A DNA stretch of 33,797 bases from Alphaproteobacteria bacterium. GTDB taxonomy: Bacteria > Pseudomonadota > Alphaproteobacteria > Acetobacterales > Acetobacteraceae. Where the stretch lies: positions 1 through 33,797 of the forward strand of contig JAPLOH010000093.1 in assembly GCA_026400845.1 (NCBI GenBank), in the 5' to 3' direction. Each line of letters starts with the position of its first letter. The stretch's first letter is position 1. Positions 24,608 to 32,190 of this stretch are shown one piece after another. The translations under genes were made by a program, and so were the position numbers. Under the pieces are notes generated by a model. The model ran no database searches, was not told the origin of the DNA, and saw nothing but the letters and a program-made list of their open reading frames with translations.

Positions 24608-25642
24608 CGCCGCGGCACTCTCCCGCGCCAGCAGTGCCGCCTTGCGCGGCACGCCCCAGCGATAACCGGTGAGGTCGCCGTTGCTGCCGACCACGCGGTG
24701 GCAGGGCACCGCGAGGGACACCGGGTTGGTTGCGCAGGAGCGGGCGACGGCGCGGATGGCGGCGGGGTTGCCGATCATGCGGGCGAGGTCGGCGTAGGTG
24801 CGGGTTTCGCCCGGGGGGATTTGGCGCAGGGTCTCCCACACGCGGATCTGGAAGGCGGTGCCGCGCAAATCGAGCGGCAGATCGAGCGCCGCCTTGGGCT
24901 CCGCCATGAACGCGGTGATGGCCTGCACGGTCTCGGTCAACGCCGCGTCGTCGGGCGCGATGGTGGCCTTGGGGAAGCGGGCGCGGAGGTCCCCGAGCAG
25001 GGCGTCGTCCGGTTCGGCGAACCCGAGATAGCAGACGCCGGTGTCGGTGGCGCCGACCAGCAGGCGGCCGAACGGGCTGTCGGCCAGCGCGGTGCGGATG
25101 GTCTCGCCGGCGCCGCCGCGACGCAGCGCGCCGGGCGTCATGCCGAGCAGCCTGCCGGTGTCCTCGTAGACCCGCGATTCCGAACCATAGCCGGCCTCGG
25201 CCACCGCGTCCGCCACCCGTGCGCCGCCGGAGAGCGCCGCCTGGAGGCGGCGGGCGCGCACCCCTTCGGCATAGGAGCGCGGGGTGACGCCGGTGTGGTC
25301 GCGGAACATGCGCAGGAAGTGAAAGCGGGAATAGCCGGAGCGTTTGGCGAGCGCCTCCAGCGAGGGGATCGTGGGTTCGGCCGCGATGAAGGCGCAGGCA
25401 TCGGCGACCACCGCGGTGGCGATGCCAGCACGTTCGCCCTTGGGGTCGCAGCGCTTGCAGGCACGGAAGCCCTCCGCCTCGGCCGTGGCGCTGTCGGCGA
25501 AGTAGCGCACGTTGGTGCGCTTGGGCGGCGGGGAGGGGCAGCCGGGCTTGCAGTAGATGCCCATGGTGGTGACGGCGTAGAGGAAATCGGCCGGCCGCCG
25601 GTTGGCGACCAGGTGCCAGCGTGCGTCATCGAGGGTGCTCAT
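24584..25642 (-). CDS. ada: Ada-type DNA alkylation repair protein / transcription activator
   Basis: 352 residues with the three parts of E. coli Ada. The N-terminal zinc domain has Cys31, 35, 62 and 65 (GIYCKPGC...ACKRC) and takes methyl groups from phosphotriesters. A central AraC-type helix-turn-helix follows (about 80-185, EALAKRSGYSRFHFLRMF). The C-terminal methyltransferase carries the acceptor Cys314 in VPCHRVVG and removes methyl from O6-methylguanine. Start ATG 25642 has AAAGGA upstream. In E. coli, methylated Ada activates its own operon; no alkB or alkA gene is adjacent here. The stop codon and last few residues (EASASL) come from a half copy of the palindromic repeat. It is the only DNA-binding protein recognised in the window. 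Confidence 0.95.
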   Translation of the reverse strand: MSTLDDARWHLVANRRPADFLYAVTTMGIYCKPGCPSPPPKRTNVRYFADSATAEAEGFRACKRCDPKGERAGIATAVVADACAFIAAEPTIPSLEALAKRSGYSRFHFLRMFRDHTGVTPRSYAEGVRARRLQAALSGGARVADAVAEAGYGSESRVYEDTGRLLGMTPGALRRGGAGETIRTALADSPFGRLLVGATDTGVCYLGFAEPDDALLGDLRARFPKATIAPDDAALTETVQAITAFMAEPKAALDLPLDLRGTAFQIRVWETLRQIPPGETRTYADLARMIGNPAAIRAVARSCATNPVSLAVPCHRVVGSNGDLTGYRWGVPRKAALLARESAAAREASASL

Positions 25643-25817
25643 CGTGGTGTCCTTTCGCCGGGCTGCATGGGCGGAACATGGCGCGCGGGCGATCGTGGCG
25701 CCATCCGCCTGTTGCGCCGGCTCGTGGCAGTTCCTGGTTCACTTCGCCGCCAACTGCGCTAGGATCGCGCGATGAATGGTCCGCCGCGAACGGGCCGCCA
25801 ACGCCAGGGAGGCACCC

Positions 25818-27380
25818 ATGCTGCGACTGACGCAATTGCTCCACCGTGCCGTCCAGATCAACCCGCGCGGCACCGCGACCGTCTGTGGCGAGCGCCGGCG
25901 CAGCTGGACCGAAGCGCGCGATCGCGCCGCCCGCTGCGCCGCTGGCGTCACCGCGCTGGGCTGCGCGCCGGGGGACCGGGTGGCGATCCTGGCGCTCAAC
26001 AGCGACCGCTATTTCGAGGGGTTGTTCGGCCTGGCCTGGGGCAATTTCATCGTGGTGCCGATCAACACCCGCCTCGCCCCGCCCGAGATCGCCTTCTGGT
26101 TGGCGGATTCCGGCTGCAAGGCGCTGCTGGTCGATGATGTGTTCCTGCCGGCGCTGCCTGCCGTCCGCGCGCTGGCGCCGGAGTTGGAGCACATCATCCA
26201 CATCGGCGACGGCCCGACGCCTGCGGGCGCACATGCCTACGAGGCGATGATCGCCGCCGCCACGCCCGGCCCGGACATTTGCGGCAGCGGGGATGACATC
26301 GCCGCCCTGTTCTATACCGGCGGCACCACCGGGCGCTCCAAGGGGGTGATGCTGAGCCACAGCAACATCGTGCTCAACATGCTGAACACGCTGGCGATCG
26401 TGCATTTCCAACCCGACGCCGTCTATGTCCATGCCGCGCCGATGTTCCACATCGCCGATGCGACGATGACCTTCGTCTCGACCGGCATTGGCGCCAAGCA
26501 GATCTTCCTGCCGCGGTTCGACCCGGCGGGGTTCCTGGCCGCCGTGCAGGAGCATCGCGCGACCGACGCGCTGCTGGTGCCGACGATGGTCAACATGGTG
26601 GTGAATTTCCCCGATATCGGGAAATACGATCTCTCCAGCCTCAAGCACGTCATCTACGGCGCCTCGCCGATGCCCGAGGCGGTGATCCGCAAGGGCCTGG
26701 AGGTGATGCCGCAGACCATGTTCACCCAGGCCTATGGCCAGACCGAGGCCGCCCCGGTGCTGACGCTGCTCGACGCGCGCGAGCATGGCACCGCGCCCGA
26801 CCAGCTCCGCCGCATGCGCTCGGCCGGGCGGGGCGTGCTGGGCTGGGATGTGCGGATCCACGACGAGGACGACAACGAGGTGCCGCGCGGCATCATCGGA
26901 GAAATCTGCGGCCGCGGCCCGGCGATGATGCGCGGCTATTGGAACCAGCCCGAGCTGTCCGCCCACACGCTGCGCAACGGCTGGCTGCACACCGGCGACG
27001 GCGGCTACATGGATGAAGACGGCTATATCTATATCGTCGACCGGCTGAAGGACATGATCGTCTCGGGTGGCGAGAACGTCTATTCGGCCGAGGTGGAAAG
27101 CGCGGTCTACAGCCACCCCGCGGTGGCCGAGTGCGCGGTGATCGGCGTGCCCGACGACAAATGGGGCGAGCGGGTCCACGCCATCGTGCGCTGCAAGCCC
27201 GGCATGAGCGTGGACGAGGCGGCGCTGATTTCGCACTGCCACACGTTGATCGCCGGCTTCAAATCCCCGCGCTCGGTCGTGTTCCGCGACGAGCCGCTGC
27301 CGCTTTCGGGGGCCGGGAAGATTCTCAAGACCGATTTGCGCAAGCCTTACTGGGAGGGGCAGGGGCGGCAGGTGCACTGA
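25818..27380 (+). CDS. AMP-forming acyl-CoA synthetase (fatty-acid CoA ligase family)
   Basis: 520 residues. Activates a carboxylic acid as acyl-adenylate and then acyl-CoA. Signature YTGGTTGRSKGVMLSH, the adenylate motif YGQTEAAP, the hinge block GWLHTGDGGYMDEDGYIYIVDR (core TGD, DR, K) and the C-terminal lysine in SGAGKILKTDLRK are all present. I chose ATG 25818 because AGGGAGG precedes it; an earlier in-frame ATG at 25776 lacks such a site. Divergent from ada with about 175 bases between. Its stop TGA is followed directly by the full palindromic repeat. The chain length or type of acid is not evident; the cluster's acyl-CoA dehydrogenase (29198) is a plausible next step. Confidence 0.93.
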   Translation: MLRLTQLLHRAVQINPRGTATVCGERRRSWTEARDRAARCAAGVTALGCAPGDRVAILALNSDRYFEGLFGLAWGNFIVVPINTRLAPPEIAFWLADSGCKALLVDDVFLPALPAVRALAPELEHIIHIGDGPTPAGAHAYEAMIAAATPGPDICGSGDDIAALFYTGGTTGRSKGVMLSHSNIVLNMLNTLAIVHFQPDAVYVHAAPMFHIADATMTFVSTGIGAKQIFLPRFDPAGFLAAVQEHRATDALLVPTMVNMVVNFPDIGKYDLSSLKHVIYGASPMPEAVIRKGLEVMPQTMFTQAYGQTEAAPVLTLLDAREHGTAPDQLRRMRSAGRGVLGWDVRIHDEDDNEVPRGIIGEICGRGPAMMRGYWNQPELSAHTLRNGWLHTGDGGYMDEDGYIYIVDRLKDMIVSGGENVYSAEVESAVYSHPAVAECAVIGVPDDKWGERVHAIVRCKPGMSVDEAALISHCHTLIAGFKSPRSVVFRDEPLPLSGAGKILKTDLRKPYWEGQGRQVH

Positions 27381-27505
27381 AGCGGTTCTTTTTTGAAAAA
27401 AAGAACCAAAAAACTTCTATCCATTGGCTTCGCACTCTCCCCGGAGAGCGCGGAGCCAATGAGTGAAAAGTTTTTGCTTCTTTTTTCAAAAAGAAGCGCT
27501 TGCTC
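27381..27505 (-). repeat. Full compound palindromic repeat, copy A
   Basis: About 125 bases, starting right after the stop of the acyl-CoA synthetase. Outer hairpins are GGTTCTTTTTT/AAAAAAGAACC (27384-27407) and GCTTCTTTTT/AAAAAGAAGC (27476-27497). A central GC hairpin pairs ATTGGCT (27423) with AGCCAAT (27454) and CTCTCC with GGAGAG inside. AAAAAACTT and AAGTTTTT flank the centre, so each strand has a GC stem followed by a T-tract, the build of a two-way intrinsic terminator. Read on the minus strand its arms match copy B (32028-32161) base for base over about 30 or more positions. Confidence 0.93.
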
Positions 27506-27597
27506 CTTCCTCCCGTCATCGCCAACCATCTGAAGGTTGCGCCGACGCGGCAGGGCGGTGCAGATGCCGCGAAACACCGCTGTACCTGGAGTCCCCG

Positions 27598-28161
27598 ATG
27601 CGCCTGTCCGCCAGTTCCCTCCTTCTCGCCGCGCTCGCGGCCGGCGGCCTCGCCGGCTGCACTCCCCCGCCGCCGCCTGAGCCGGTGGTGGTTGCAGCAC
27701 CGGTCCCGCCGAAGCCCGAGCCGCCGACGCAGAACGCGCCTATGTGCGTGCGCACGCCGGAAAAGGCCGCCTTCGACGTCTCCGTGCTCAAGAGCAACCT
27801 CATGGTGACGGCGGTCTCCTGCAAATCAGAGGAGCGCTACAACGCGTTCATCCGCCAGTTCCAGCCCTATCTCGCCACCAACGAGAAGACGTTGAGCGGC
27901 TATTTCGGCCGCGCCTACGGCAAGCGCGCGCTGTCCCAGCAGGACGACTACGTGACTTCGACGGCCAATGCGCAATCCCAGTTCGCGGTGAAGTCCGGTT
28001 CCCTGTTTTGTCAGCAGAACGTCGGGCTGTTCGATGAGGTGATGACGATCAAAACCGGCGCCGAGTTGCCGGGTTTCGCGGCGAGCAAGCCGATCCAGCA
28101 GGCGCTGGCGGTGCAGGAATGCCCCGCCGCCCCGCCGCCGGCGGCCAAGAAGAAGCCCTGA
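27598..28161 (+). CDS. Hypothetical lipoprotein
   Basis: 187 residues, function unknown. A signal peptide ends in a lipobox, GLAGC, with Cys21 as the likely lipidation site, so the protein is probably anchored in a membrane facing the periplasm. A proline-rich linker (22-44) follows, then a globular part with four cysteines (50, 75, 138, 175) that could form two disulfides, and a lysine-rich tail. ATG 27598 was chosen because it starts a proper signal sequence; the long in-frame upstream part is read out of the palindromic repeat. Its TGA abuts the stop of the converging gene, making TGATCA. Probably its own transcript, as copy A lies just upstream. Confidence 0.8.
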   Translation: MRLSASSLLLAALAAGGLAGCTPPPPPEPVVVAAPVPPKPEPPTQNAPMCVRTPEKAAFDVSVLKSNLMVTAVSCKSEERYNAFIRQFQPYLATNEKTLSGYFGRAYGKRALSQQDDYVTSTANAQSQFAVKSGSLFCQQNVGLFDEVMTIKTGAELPGFAASKPIQQALAVQECPAAPPPAAKKKP

Positions 28162-29109
28162 TCAGGCGCTGCGGTCCGACCACACCAAAGCGGCGGCGGC
28201 GAGATCCTCGATCGCGCTGCCGACCGATTTGAATAGGGTGATCTGATCGGCGTTCTGCCGCCCCGGCGCCTCACCGCGGCAGAGGGTGAACAGCGAACCG
28301 GCGATGGAATCGCGGGTGAAAACCCCCGCCGCGATCGGCTGGGTGAGGTCGCCGGCCTCGGCGAGCGCCGCATCGGTGTCGATGAACACGCGGGCGCGGG
28401 CGATGGCGGCATCATCGGTTTCGCGCATGTCCGGCCGGTAGCCGCCGATGAGGTCGAGATGGGTACCGGGCCGCAGCCAGTCGCCGCGCACCAGGGGCTC
28501 GGTGGCCAGCGTGGCACAGGTGACGATGTCCGCGGCGCGGACGGCGGCTTCGAGGTCCTCCACCGCTTCGGCCGCATGGCCCGCGGCGCATAGCCGGGCG
28601 GCCAGGGCGCGCGCGCCCTCCGGCCGGCGGTTCCACACCTTCACGGCACGGATCGGCCGGACGGCGGCGTAGGCATCGGCCATCATGCCGGCGATATGCC
28701 CGGCGCCGACGATCAGCAGGGAGGCGGCATCGGCGCGGGCGAGATGGTCGCCGGCCAGCGCCGAGGCGGCCGCGGTGCGCCGCCCGGTGATCTCATTGCC
28801 GTCGATCAGCGCGAGATGCTGTCCGGTTTCGCCGTCGCACAGCAGATAGGTGGAGAAGACGGAGTTGAGGCCGCGCTTGCCGTTGTCGGGATAGACGGTG
28901 ACGATCTTCACGCCCATGGCCGTGGCGCCGCGCCAGGCCGGCATCAGCAGCAGCGTGCCGTTGGCGTCCTCCAGGATGTGGCGATGGCGCAGCGGCACGG
29001 TGGCGCCGGCGATGAAGGCGGCGCGCAGTGCGGCGATCAGTCGCGGGAAGGCGAGGCTGCGCCGGGCGCTCGGCAGGTCGATAACGATTGGGCCGGGATG
29101 ATCGGTCAT
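28162..29109 (-). CDS. Ornithine cyclodeaminase/mu-crystallin family, probably a ketimine (imine) reductase
   Basis: 315 residues, NAD(P) enzyme with Rossmann loop VGAGHIAG (134-141) and the substrate lysine Lys68 in GVKIVTVYPDN. True ornithine cyclodeaminases have an active-site Asp in the GGD motif; here the site reads GGYRPDMRE (222-230), the form seen in ketimine reductases, pyrroline-2-carboxylate reductases and alanine dehydrogenases of this family. A reductase that turns cyclic imines into amino acids is therefore the better guess. The FAD amine oxidoreductase at 30863 could make such an imine. Converges with the lipoprotein gene stop to stop; divergent from the acyl-CoA dehydrogenase with 88 bases between. 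Confidence 0.88.
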   Translation of the reverse strand: MTDHPGPIVIDLPSARRSLAFPRLIAALRAAFIAGATVPLRHRHILEDANGTLLLMPAWRGATAMGVKIVTVYPDNGKRGLNSVFSTYLLCDGETGQHLALIDGNEITGRRTAAASALAGDHLARADAASLLIVGAGHIAGMMADAYAAVRPIRAVKVWNRRPEGARALAARLCAAGHAAEAVEDLEAAVRAADIVTCATLATEPLVRGDWLRPGTHLDLIGGYRPDMRETDDAAIARARVFIDTDAALAEAGDLTQPIAAGVFTRDSIAGSLFTLCRGEAPGRQNADQITLFKSVGSAIEDLAAAALVWSDRSA

Positions 29110-29197
29110 GGGGTCTCGCTGCTTCTGTGGCCAAGAGGCTAATCGAGGTTCCGCCGCGCGTCACCGCGCCTTGTTGGCGGCGGCGAGGAACGGCAGG

Positions 29198-30394
29198 ATG
29201 GCGCCGAACAATCACGAGCCGAGCCGCATGGATTTCGCCCTCTCCGACCAGCAACGCGACGTCAAGGCGACGATCGAGCGGCTCTGTGCCGATTTCGATG
29301 ACGCCTACTGGCTCGCCAAGGACCGCGAGGGCGGTTTCCCGCATGAGTTCCACGCCGCCATGGCCAAGGGCGGCTGGCTCGGCGTCTGCATGCCCGAGGA
29401 ATACGGCGGCGCCGGTCTCGGCCTCACCGAGGCGGCGATCATGGCCCAGGCGATCGCCCAATCCGGCGCCGGGATGAGCGGCGCGTCGGCCGTCCATATC
29501 AACATCTTCGGCCTGCAACCCGTCGTGATCTACGGCACCGACGATCAGAAACGCCGCTTCCTGCCGCCGCTGATCGCCGGGAAGGAAAAGGCGTGTTTCG
29601 CCGTCACCGAGCCCAATACCGGCCTCGACACCACGCATCTGCGCACCCGCGCGGTGAAACACGGTGACCGCTACGTGGTGAACGGCCAGAAAGTGTGGAT
29701 CTCCACCGCCCAGGTCGCGGATAGGATGCTGCTGCTGGCCCGCACCACGCCGATCGAGGGGGTGAAGAAGGCGACGCAGGGGCTGAGCCTGTTCTACACC
29801 GCGTTCGACCGCACGCGGATCGAGGTGCGCGAGATCGAGAAAATGGGCCGCAAGGCCGTCGACTCGAACCAGTTGTTCATCGACAACCTGGAAATCCCCG
29901 AGGAGGATCTGATCGGCGAGGAGGGCAGGGGGTTCGAATACATCCTGCACGGCCTCAACCCCGAGCGCGTGCTGATCGCCGCCGAAGCGGTCGGCCTCGG
30001 CTTCGTCGCCCTCGAACGCGCCACCCGGTATGCCAAGGATCGCGTGGTGTTCGGCCGCCCGATCGGCCAGAACCAGGGCATCCAGCACCCATTGGCGGAG
30101 AACTGGATGGAGCTGGAAGCGGCGCGGCTGATGGTGATGAACGCCGCCTGGCAGTACGACCAGGGGCTGCCCAACGGGGCGGCGGCCAATGCCGCCAAGT
30201 ATCTGGCGGGGGAGGCGGGGTTCAAGGCCTGCCAGCAGGCGGTGATGACGCATGGCGGTTTCGGCTACGCCAAGGAATATCATGTGGAGCGCTATTTGCG
30301 CGAAGTGATGATCCCCCGCATCGCCCCGGTCAGCCCACAACTCGTGCTGTGCTACATCGCCGAGCGCGTGCTCGGCCTGCCGAAATCCTACTGA
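29198..30394 (+). CDS. Acyl-CoA dehydrogenase (second, distinct type)
   Basis: 398 residues. FAD/substrate block CFAVTEPNTGLDTT and the C-terminal TGGF-like element THGGFGYAKEYHVERYLREV are clear. The usual YEGT with its catalytic glutamate is replaced by RIAPVS (Pro377 at that place). A glutamate, Glu256 in LNPERVLIA, falls at the position used by isovaleryl-CoA dehydrogenase and may be the base. The protein is not close to the dehydrogenase at 10126. I chose ATG 29198 because GAGGA lies 9 bases ahead; ATG 29228 (MDFALSD) is a good alternative, as many relatives start there. First gene of a rightward unit with the DUF5662 and FAD oxidoreductase genes. Confidence 0.91.
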   Translation: MAPNNHEPSRMDFALSDQQRDVKATIERLCADFDDAYWLAKDREGGFPHEFHAAMAKGGWLGVCMPEEYGGAGLGLTEAAIMAQAIAQSGAGMSGASAVHINIFGLQPVVIYGTDDQKRRFLPPLIAGKEKACFAVTEPNTGLDTTHLRTRAVKHGDRYVVNGQKVWISTAQVADRMLLLARTTPIEGVKKATQGLSLFYTAFDRTRIEVREIEKMGRKAVDSNQLFIDNLEIPEEDLIGEEGRGFEYILHGLNPERVLIAAEAVGLGFVALERATRYAKDRVVFGRPIGQNQGIQHPLAENWMELEAARLMVMNAAWQYDQGLPNGAAANAAKYLAGEAGFKACQQAVMTHGGFGYAKEYHVERYLREVMIPRIAPVSPQLVLCYIAERVLGLPKSY

Positions 30395-30402
30395 GAGCGA
30401 CC

Positions 30403-30858
30403 ATGGCCGATTACGACAGTACCGCCGAAACCCTGCGCCACATCCACCGCGTGCGCGACCACCTCAACACCGTCATCGCCGCGCTGCTGGAGCGCGGCCG
30501 GGTGCATGACGCCAGCAAGTTCAGCACCGTCGAGAAGCCGATCCTCGACACCATCTACCCCAAGCTGCGCGGCCTCTCCTACGGCACGCCGCCGTACGTG
30601 GAGCTGGTGAAGGAGGCCTGGCCCGGCCTGCAACACCACTACAAGCACAACACCCACCACCCCGAGCACTACGAAGAGGGCATCGCGGGGATGGATTTGT
30701 TCGATCTCGTCGAGATGTTCTGCGACTGGAAGGCCGCCTCCGAGCGCAATCCGGCCGATGGCGTGAAGATCGACCACAACGCCCGCATCTACAAAATCGC
30801 CCCGCAACTGGCGGAAATCCTCAAAAACACCATCGCCCGCTGGCCGGAGGGGAAGTAG
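30403..30858 (+). CDS. DUF5662-family protein of unknown function
   Basis: 151 residues, no known function. It is helical and rich in histidine, with conserved-looking clusters: a LRHIHRVRDHL helix, RVHDASKF, HHYKHNTHHPEHYEEG and LVEMFCDWKAA. The spaced HD and HH...HHPEHY elements look like a metal site of the HD-hydrolase kind, but no such activity is established. It begins 8 bases after the acyl-CoA dehydrogenase and ends 4 bases before the FAD oxidoreductase, so it is in the same operon. Such proteins are usually found outside catabolic clusters, in phage and scattered bacterial genomes, so its place here is a possible clue to its job. Family name is from memory of the motifs. Confidence 0.78.
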   Translation: MADYDSTAETLRHIHRVRDHLNTVIAALLERGRVHDASKFSTVEKPILDTIYPKLRGLSYGTPPYVELVKEAWPGLQHHYKHNTHHPEHYEEGIAGMDLFDLVEMFCDWKAASERNPADGVKIDHNARIYKIAPQLAEILKNTIARWPEGK

Positions 30859-30862
30859 CGCC

Positions 30863-32020
30863 ATGCGTGTTGTCATCATCGGCGGCGGCGCGGTGGGCTC
30901 CTCCACCGCCTATCATCTCGCCCGCGACCCGGCGTTCAAGGGCAGCATCACCGTCATCGAGCGGGACCCGACCTACCGCATCGCCTCCTCCTCGCTCTCC
31001 TGCGCCTCGATCCGCCAGCAATTCTCCACCCCCGTGAACGTCGCGATGTCGCGCTACGGGTTCCAGTTCCTCGAACAGGCGCATGATCTGCTGGCCGTCG
31101 GTGACGACAAGTGCCAGGGCTATCTCTTCCTCGCCGGCGAGGACGGCATCGCCACCCTGCGCGAGGTCCACGCCATCCAATGCGCCGCCGGCGCCGATGT
31201 CGCGCTGCTCAGCCCCGGCGAAATCCGCGACCGCTTCCCCTACATGAACGTGGAGGACCTCGCCGGCGGCACGCTCGGCATGTCGAGCGAGGGCTGGTTC
31301 GACGGCCCCGGCCTGCTCGCCGCCTATCGCCGCAAGGCCCGCGCACTCGGCGTCACCTACATCGCGCAGGACGCCACCGGCCTCACCCGCGAGGGCGACC
31401 GCGTCACCGGCGTCATGCTCGCCGATGGCGCCGTGGTGCCGTGCGACCTCGTGGTGAACTCCGCCGGCCCCTGGTCGGCCCGCGTCGCCGCCTGGGTCGG
31501 GATCGACCTGCCGGTCCGCCCGCGCAAGCGCATGGTCTACGTCTTCAAAAGCCAGGCCGACCTCGCCGGCTTCCCCATGCTGATCGACAATTCCGGCAAT
31601 TTCCTCCGTCCGGAAGGCCCCGGCTACATCTGCGGCCGCTCCCCCGATGACGGCGAGCCCGACCCCGACGAGCCGCCGCTCGAGATGGAGGATGCGATGT
31701 TCCAGGACTATGTCTGGCCCGCCCTCGCCCATCGGGTGCCCGTGCTGGAAACCCTCAAGCTCACCGGCGGCTGGGCCGGCTATTACGAGCTGAACCTGTT
31801 CGATTTCAACGGCTTCATCGGCCCGCACCCCGCCTGCGCCAACATGATCTTCGCCACCGGCTTCTCCGGCCACGGCATGCAGCAGTCGCCCGCGGTCGGA
31901 CGCGCCGTTGCCGAGCTGATCGTGCATTGGGGGGTTCGTGAGCCTCGATCTTTCGCCGCTCGCCACCACGCGCCTCGCCGAGGGGCGCAGGGTGATCGAA
32001 CTCGGGATCGTTTGAAATGA
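30863..32020 (+). CDS. FAD-dependent amine/D-amino-acid oxidoreductase (DAO family), C-terminus shifted
   Basis: 385 residues, DAO superfamily like sarcosine oxidase, glycine oxidase and DadA, which oxidise amines or amino acids to imines. N-terminal FAD loop VVIIGGGAVGSSTAYHL, the SSSLSCASIRQQF segment and the C-terminal FAD motif FATGFSGHGMQQSPAVG are intact. ATG 30863 has GGAGGGGA upstream. After GRAVAELIVH the frame is off: the reading WGVREPRSF... has no family look, while the next frame gives FVSLDLSPLATTRLAEGR...LGIV and a stop at 32015. One extra base near the G6 run (31929-31934) explains this. Only the last 25 or so residues are affected, so the enzyme may still work. Confidence 0.9.
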   Translation: MRVVIIGGGAVGSSTAYHLARDPAFKGSITVIERDPTYRIASSSLSCASIRQQFSTPVNVAMSRYGFQFLEQAHDLLAVGDDKCQGYLFLAGEDGIATLREVHAIQCAAGADVALLSPGEIRDRFPYMNVEDLAGGTLGMSSEGWFDGPGLLAAYRRKARALGVTYIAQDATGLTREGDRVTGVMLADGAVVPCDLVVNSAGPWSARVAAWVGIDLPVRPRKRMVYVFKSQADLAGFPMLIDNSGNFLRPEGPGYICGRSPDDGEPDPDEPPLEMEDAMFQDYVWPALAHRVPVLETLKLTGGWAGYYELNLFDFNGFIGPHPACANMIFATGFSGHGMQQSPAVGRAVAELIVHWGVREPRSFAARHHAPRRGAQGDRTRDRLK

Positions 32021-32027
32021 CTATGAG

Positions 32028-32161
32028 GGAAGGAAGCGCTTCTTTTTGAAAAAAGAAGCAAAAACTTTTTATCCGCTTGCCGTGTACGCTCCGCGGAGAG
32101 GGCAGAGCCAACGGATAAAAGTTTTTTGGTTCTTTTTTTCAAAAAAGAACTCCTTCCTTCC
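32028..32161 (+). repeat. Full compound palindromic repeat, copy B
   Basis: 134 bases, 7 bases after the stop of the FAD oxidoreductase and 29 bases before the next start. Outer arms GGAAGGAAG (32028) and CTTCCTTCC (within 32150-32161); hairpin GCTTCTTTTT/AAAAAGAAGC at 32038-32059; hairpin around 32128-32150; a 16-base stem AAAAACTTTTTATCCG (32060) against CGGATAAAAGTTTTTT (32112). The centre contains CTCCGCGGAG. The left arm equals that of copy A read on the other strand, so A and B are inverted relative to each other, 4.6 kb apart. Confidence 0.93.
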
Positions 32162-32190
32162 AATGCCTTAATAGAAGCAAGGGAAACGAA

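Noticed and set aside
27463-27597. Longer N-terminus for the lipoprotein starting at 27463
   Set aside because: This part is the right arm of the palindromic repeat and junk; the signal peptide and lipobox start at 27598.
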